NCBI GenBank assembly: GCA_017552615.1
Contig: JAFZPI010000043.1
Span: 124,001-188,000, forward strand
Length of the DNA: 64,000 bases
Source: Clostridia bacterium
Lineage (GTDB): Bacteria > Bacillota > Clostridia > Christensenellales > Aristaeellaceae
Direction: 5' to 3'
This document shows positions 60,267 to 64,000 of this stretch, in pieces; the stretch's first letter is position 1, and each line of letters starts with the position of its first letter. The notes beneath the pieces were generated by a model. That model searched no databases and was not told the origin of the DNA. It saw nothing but the letters and a program-made list of their open reading frames with translations. Both the position numbers and the translations under genes were made by a program.

Positions 60267-61079
60267 TCACCTCGGGCGTGCTGTTTCAAACGCAAGTTTT
60301 ACCGCTTCGTGCGTTGGTGCACTATGAAAACGATAGAACTTCACTTTTCCTTCAAGAGATCTTAGCAACCATATTGTTTTGCGCATTGCATCGGGATCCT
60401 TTGGGCAATAAGCCTGCTTGAGCAAAAAGGGAAAAGCTTTTCCTATGCTTATTTCGGTTACTGAGTTCTCTTCGTCTGATTCTGCCCGATCCAGTAGAAA
60501 TATCGCACGCAGCGGTACCATTATGTTGTTATTCCAGCCTTCTTTCCCACACCAGGGGGAACCACATGCTATCGCTTTCTCGCCAGTAATCTTGATAAAT
60601 GGTTTATCGCCATTCACAATCACAGAATCCGGATAATTGTCGAGCCAAAGTCGTATTCTCGTCGTTTTCCCAACCCCGCTTGGTGCCGTAAACATATATG
60701 CATATCCATCTTTTTCTATTACGGCACCGTGAAAAAGAAACGTATCATATGAAATGATTGCCTCAGCAGTTTTTTTCATTGCAACTTGTGGTTCAAGGCA
60801 TCCGAAATCATACGTAACGGCAACCCTTTCATCATCTACCATAACGATTGGTTCGGGAATATCTGTGCGCATCAGTCGTTCTTCATCAATATCTTCCTGA
60901 GTGACATCCACTCTAATATCAGGTTCTGTAAAATTCGAGATGTACTTCCTAAAGTCAAGAAAAGAATATCCATACAAGCAGTTAATCTCAATATTGACTG
61001 ATGCAATTCGATATTTTAGTGTCAATTTGTGATTATTATCCTTTTTGACTATATGAGCTATATTATTATTCAGATACAT
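60267..61079 (-). CDS. HPr-kinase-like protein of the RiPP operon
   Basis: 270 residues with an HprK C-terminal-like core: FLFHGAVIEKDGYAYMFTAP, P-loop APSGVGKTT at about 132-140, and SVIVNGDKPFIKI as the second acidic strand. The first 100 residues are unlike HPr kinase. True HprK genes sit with lgt or ptsH; this one lies between a radical SAM maturase and a peptidase. Related kinases in some lasso peptide clusters phosphorylate the precursor's tail, so peptide phosphorylation is a reasonable hypothesis. The DNA is AT-rich. It ends eight bases before the peptidase start. Confidence 0.85.
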   Translation of the reverse strand: MYLNNNIAHIVKKDNNHKLTLKYRIASVNIEINCLYGYSFLDFRKYISNFTEPDIRVDVTQEDIDEERLMRTDIPEPIVMVDDERVAVTYDFGCLEPQVAMKKTAEAIISYDTFLFHGAVIEKDGYAYMFTAPSGVGKTTRIRLWLDNYPDSVIVNGDKPFIKITGEKAIACGSPWCGKEGWNNNIMVPLRAIFLLDRAESDEENSVTEISIGKAFPFLLKQAYCPKDPDAMRKTIWLLRSLEGKVKFYRFHSAPTHEAVKLAFETARPR

Positions 61080-61085
61080 AGAGCA

Positions 61086-62228
61086 TTATCCTTCAGCCTT
61101 GTTTTCAAGCTTAATAAACCCTTCCTGTATAAGTCTCTTTGTTCTTTCACAAATTCTAGGATCACAATGACCCGGATTATGAGCATTATTGTGAATAGCA
61201 GGGCATATCAAACAATAGTCATGATAAACGCAATCAGTACATTCTGCGGGCATAGGGTATTCTTTTACCAGCGTATTAAGCCTTCGCCAAGCATTTTGAA
61301 ATCCTTCTACCAATGGTTCTGTTGTTACTTCTGACAAGGATGGGCACGGCGACATCTTTCCGTTGTATTGAATCGTAAAAGAGCTCCTTCCGCCTCCACA
61401 TTGCAAACCATATGCTTTTTCGCCTCCATGGTTTTCATCCGGAAGCTCAGCAGCATCAATAGGTAACAAATCCTCCTTTTTCAGTTCTTTCCAAACCCTG
61501 TACATTACGATATACTGTTCAACTTGAAGATCTTCCAGTTTTCTTCCTGTTTGTTCACGAGGAGTAATCAGATTTGCATTAATTCCAAACGGGATATTTA
61601 GAGATATTGCAGCCTCCAGTAACGGACGAATATCATCAGACATAAAAGAACTTGGAGTTAAAGCCAATGACACTCTGATCTTAGACTCGCGCAATTGTTC
61701 CAGGTTATGATAGACAGTATTAAAAACTCGATGCCCCGTTACCTTTTCGTACGCATTATCAGAACTCCCATACAGTGTTACTTGGATCAGACTTGGAGGA
61801 TATTTCGAAAAAAAAGCAATCCTCTCACTATCAAGAAGTACTCCGTTTGTTAAAACTGTTGGGACAATTCCATTTTCACGGCAAAACAAATAAACCTCAT
61901 TAAACCAAGGATATGTAAGGCATTCTCCTCCTGTGAGTGTTGTATGTAGCATCCCTGCATTGTGAGCATCATTGATTATTTTTTTCAAAATGTCGACGGA
62001 TAGTAAAGAAGAATTATCAAACTGCAAACCGTTCAAATGGACATAACACATCTTGCAGTCAAGATTACAAAAGGGGGTTAACTCGAATTGTCCATGCAAC
62101 GGAACCAAATTGTTCCGTGCATGTATTTCGATGTATCTATTAAACTCTCTCTTAATATCTTTGTCAGACGCACCTTGGCTTTTTAGTCGAGAAATACTAT
62201 CAACCAGTCTAATGGGCTTATTATCCAT
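61086..62228 (-). CDS. Radical SAM/SPASM peptide maturase
   Basis: 380 residues from the ATG at 62228 (AAAGGTG nine bases upstream; a GTG four codons earlier is possible). The radical SAM cluster site is CNLDCKMC (Cys54, 58, 61), followed by TLTGGECL and VLTNGVLL. The C-terminal SPASM region is Cys-rich (LQCGGGRSSF, SPCPSL, ECTDCVYHDYCLICP, GHCDPRICERTKRL), with enough Cys for extra iron-sulfur clusters. Such enzymes form thioether or carbon-carbon crosslinks in ribosomal peptides. It lies in tight order after the PqqD-like gene and two candidate substrates, so maturation of one or both is likely. The linkage type cannot be read from sequence. Confidence 0.93.
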   Translation of the reverse strand: MDNKPIRLVDSISRLKSQGASDKDIKREFNRYIEIHARNNLVPLHGQFELTPFCNLDCKMCYVHLNGLQFDNSSLLSVDILKKIINDAHNAGMLHTTLTGGECLTYPWFNEVYLFCRENGIVPTVLTNGVLLDSERIAFFSKYPPSLIQVTLYGSSDNAYEKVTGHRVFNTVYHNLEQLRESKIRVSLALTPSSFMSDDIRPLLEAAISLNIPFGINANLITPREQTGRKLEDLQVEQYIVMYRVWKELKKEDLLPIDAAELPDENHGGEKAYGLQCGGGRSSFTIQYNGKMSPCPSLSEVTTEPLVEGFQNAWRRLNTLVKEYPMPAECTDCVYHDYCLICPAIHNNAHNPGHCDPRICERTKRLIQEGFIKLENKAEG

Positions 62229-62246
62229 AGATTCGTGCACCTTTGA

Positions 62247-62519
62247 TTAAGTATCAAGTAGTAAATTAAAATCACGTAATTTGATTGTGATCGCATCCAA
62301 ATCATTCTTCATTGTGGATTCTTCTACTGCATATTCGTTCAGCATTTTTTCTAATATATCATCTTTCGAGAGTGGTTTGTCCAATAAACCAAGCAAGAAA
62401 GCCACCGGTTCACTTAATGATACAACTCCATGAAATGCAGTTGCTTCTTCTCCTACAGGAATCGCCATATATTCATCTGACAAATTTACAATTTCAAAAT
62501 TCTCATTACGTACTAACAT
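62247..62519 (-). CDS. PqqD-like peptide recognition protein (RRE)
   Basis: 90 residues from the ATG at 62519; GGAG lies eight bases upstream, though ATGs at 62528 and 62534 are in frame. It starts MLVRNENFEIVNLSDEYMAIPVGEE, the winged-helix PqqD pattern, then FHGVVSLSEPVAFLLGLLDKPLSKDDILEKM. These proteins bind leader peptides and deliver them to the radical SAM enzyme, encoded 18 bases downstream. Confidence 0.9.
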   Translation of the reverse strand: MLVRNENFEIVNLSDEYMAIPVGEEATAFHGVVSLSEPVAFLLGLLDKPLSKDDILEKMLNEYAVEESTMKNDLDAITIKLRDFNLLLDT

Positions 62520-62595
62520 TTTAGTCATCTCCATTTATCTAACAAGAAAACAGAGAAACACTCTTTGTTTCCCCGTTTTCTTGTTGATATCTTGA

Positions 62596-62796
62596 TTAGT
62601 CTGGAAAGTTACTAGGTTTATTATTTAGATACATATATGAAGTCGTATCAGTCGGATTATTGCAAGTACTTGCACCTGGATCAACTTGATTTGCCACTAT
62701 TTGGATACAACCCGCGGGCAGAGAACCAACCGTTACCATATTATAGGCACCGAAATCAATTTTCTCCGCCTTTAAACCAACATACTCTTTTTTCAT
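62596..62796 (-). CDS. Candidate RiPP precursor peptide A
   Basis: 66 residues from the ATG at 62796 (AGGAGG ten bases upstream; the ATG at 62802 is also possible). The leader-like part is MKKEYVGLKAEKIDFGAYNM, followed by VTVGSLPAGC and a Thr/Asn/Ser-rich end with only two Cys (LPAGC and GASTC). It ends ...NNKPSNFPD. No GG motif is present. Small size, an ideal ribosome site and a place right before the PqqD-like gene make it a likely substrate of the maturase. It shares no sequence with precursor B. Confidence 0.75.
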   Translation of the reverse strand: MKKEYVGLKAEKIDFGAYNMVTVGSLPAGCIQIVANQVDPGASTCNNPTDTTSYMYLNNKPSNFPD

Positions 62797-62901
62797 TTGC
62801 ATCTTTCCTCCTTAAATTTCAAAAACTACACATGATATGCTGGCATGCCATAAACATGTCAGCATATCATGTCAAGTTACTTCCTTTAAAACCGTTACAT
62901 C

Positions 62902-63141
62902 TTACATTGGATTGGTAGAGAAATACCCATTGGCTAATGCCCAATCAACAATCTCCTGAACGGTCTTTGTTGTATCGGATGAATAGGCTGCGACAGCACC
63001 AAAGGCATCAGCTGAGCAATAGTAAGCAGCACCTGTAGTATCAACGTAGCAACGTCTCTGCCCCTTTGAGTTCGTGTAGTAATTGAACGCACCACCTACG
63101 ACTTCGTCCAAGCGTTCTTCATCGAGTTCCATACGTGCCAT
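62902..63141 (-). CDS. Candidate RiPP precursor peptide B with double-Gly leader
   Basis: 79 residues from the ATG at 63141, which follows AAGGAGG by eight bases. A second start at 63171 (89 residues) has GGAGG eight bases upstream as well. The leader MARMELDEERLDEVVGG is a typical acidic bacteriocin leader ending in Gly-Gly. The core begins AFNYYTNSKGQRRC and has two Cys (QRRCYVD and AYYCSAD), then an Ala/Ser/Thr-rich helix and the tail WALANGYFSTNPM. It is the first gene of the operon, about 100 bases upstream of precursor A. Confidence 0.75.
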   Translation of the reverse strand: MARMELDEERLDEVVGGAFNYYTNSKGQRRCYVDTTGAAYYCSADAFGAVAAYSSDTTKTVQEIVDWALANGYFSTNPM

Positions 63142-63171
63142 TTTGATATCCTCCTTATTCATTTCAGTCAT

Positions 63172-63672
63172 TGTGTTAACCTCCATCTATAACTACCCAG
63201 TTATGATCGACCCTTAAGCATGTACAAGACTTGCTTACAACGAGTCATAGTTACTCTTTCATTATACTGACAGATTAGCGGTTGTCAAGTACGAATTACA
63301 GTTTTTTTCCATTCCTAACGACTGGCTGTCGTTATTCCTGTTCTTTTCCTGTATTCCGTCTGTAACAGGAAACACTGATTGACTCCTTCCAAGAGAAGAG
63401 CAGGTTGCTTCTCCAGTGAAATCTGGTCTGATCCCCTCGTGTCATCAACCTCCTTCTCTCGACGTCCTTGGCTCCGCTCGTCAGCATTGCCTTTGTGTGT
63501 CTTGTTGCCTGGAAAGCTTTCCGAAACCACCTTGACTTTATCCTTTAGCACTTGCCTTGGTGCTTTCACCTGTTTATACGGACGTTTTTTGGAGGTGGCA
63601 GTGGAAAATGAAAAGAAATTTCGAAAATCCAAAAAATCAAAACCTTAGTGGAAGAACATTAAAATTGTAGCC
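63172..63672. other. Gap between the RiPP operon start and the transposase
   Basis: About 500 bases. The part to 63288 is leader and promoter of the RiPP operon. Beyond it are two perfect inverted repeats: TAACGAC/GTCGTTA (63316-63334) and TTTCCTGT/ACAGGAAA (63345-63372). The minus strand is open for 105 codons (63315-63632, from a TTG) but has no ribosome site, so I do not call a gene. The end of the ISL3-type element should lie in its right part; I cannot identify its terminal repeat. Confidence 0.5.
63261..63288 (-). promoter_or_regulatory. Promoter of the RiPP operon
   Basis: Perfect TTGACA (63283-63288 on the minus strand) and perfect TATAAT (63261-63266) with a 16-base spacer. The leader to the first candidate start is about 85-110 bases. 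No operator is obvious. Confidence 0.85.
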
Positions 63673-64000
63673 TCAATGCGAAAACATGTGGGATTTAGGG
63701 TTGCGAACGTAGGGCCTGTATGAAGCATCAACGACCTTGAGGAAGAAGTATTCGTCATCTGGGATGCCGTATACTTGTCGCCTCAAGGTTTTGATTTTGT
63801 TGTTGATGCCCTCAATTTTACCTGAGGAAATGCGATAAGTCGCGTGGGCAATGATGCCGATCATATGTGTCTCCAGCAGCCGTGCGAACCACTGGAAATG
63901 CGCATTCCCGGTGGCATTGCAGGTATCGATGATATCCATGACACGCTCTGACATCGCGAATTCCGAAGTTTCTGCGAAGGCCGCGCGGAGTTGCTCTTTC
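63673..64000 (-). mobile_element. ISL3-family transposase, C-terminal part, cut by window edge
   Basis: The minus-strand frame is open from the right edge to the stop at 63673 (about 108 residues). It contains WFARLLETHMIGIIAHATYR and SGKIEGINNKIKTLRRQVYG, then DDEYFFLKVVDASYRPY, the conserved end of DDE transposases of the ISL3 group. The start and the catalytic DDE residues lie outside the window. It adjoins the AT-rich RiPP module. Confidence 0.88.

Noticed and set aside
62612..62633. The end of precursor A and the start of the HprK-like gene share an ATGTATCT(A/G)AATAATAA stretch.
   Set aside because: Only 16 of 17 AT-rich bases match, and the flanks do not; chance in AT-rich DNA is the simpler view.
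57389..63171. Lasso peptide cluster, suggested by the HprK-like kinase and PqqD-like protein.
   Set aside because: No asparagine-synthetase-like cyclase or B2 protease; a radical SAM enzyme is present instead.
63315..63632. 105-codon minus-strand open frame upstream of the RiPP promoter.
   Set aside because: TTG start, no ribosome site, low-complexity charged sequence with no family resemblance; treated as non-coding.

Overview
The window looks like chromosomal DNA of a GC-rich Clostridia member (Firmicutes, Oscillospirales or Christensenellales type). The evidence is strong AGGAGG ribosome sites, TTGACA/TATAAT promoters with 17-base spacers, an FMN riboswitch on an ECF riboflavin transporter, FloA/NfeD, a LoaP-type NusG paralogue, YesM/YesN signalling and KtrAB. 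The genus cannot be named from sequence alone. Gene density is ordinary; I see one tRNA and no rRNA or CRISPR.

Layout. 1-3.4 kb (minus): riboflavin transporter gene cut by the window edge, with its riboswitch and promoter, then galactokinase coupled to an orphan sugar-binding protein. 3.5-10 kb: topoisomerase III, an unknown secreted protein, orphan LoaP, and an nfeD-floA operon. 10-12.5 kb (minus): AT-rich unknown membrane-anchored proteins beside an XRE/DUF2975 pair, with a decayed second copy of the XRE gene end. 13.6-22.6 kb (minus): a sugar-sensing and uptake locus (binding lipoprotein, YesM kinase, YesN regulator, then binding protein, ATPase and two permeases). 22.6-25.7 kb: YjbR-EVE protein, 3-methyladenine glycosylase, GT-C membrane protein. 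26-27.5 kb: a lone tyrosine integrase next to tRNA-Thr. 27.6-33.4 kb (plus): argC-GNAT-argJ-argB-argD, then a GMP synthase lacking its glutaminase domain. 33.5-37.8 kb: an ANT(6)-like protein without catalytic residues, a zinc-ribbon protein, and a Suv3-type helicase. 37.9-44.2 kb: a minus-strand run of amidohydrolase, HD protein, K+ channel KtrB/TrkH, gating protein KtrA/TrkA and YciI, with a divergent D-aminoacylase-like gene. 44.5-57.3 kb (plus): a 3545-residue secreted FecR-MBG repeat protein followed by a CHASE2-PP2C phosphatase.

The most unusual locus is 57.4-63.3 kb (minus): a peptide natural-product (RiPP) operon. A TTGACA/TATAAT promoter leads to two unlike precursor peptides, a PqqD-type recognition protein, a radical SAM/SPASM maturase, an HPr-kinase-like protein, an S26-type peptidase, an ABC exporter and a PPP-type phosphatase. 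The upstream half is AT-rich and the downstream half GC-rich, with the switch falling inside the peptidase gene near 60.0 kb. An ISL3-type transposase is cut off by the right edge. The combination of radical SAM enzyme, HprK-like kinase and S26 peptidase, without lasso cyclases, is the best candidate here for an undescribed system.
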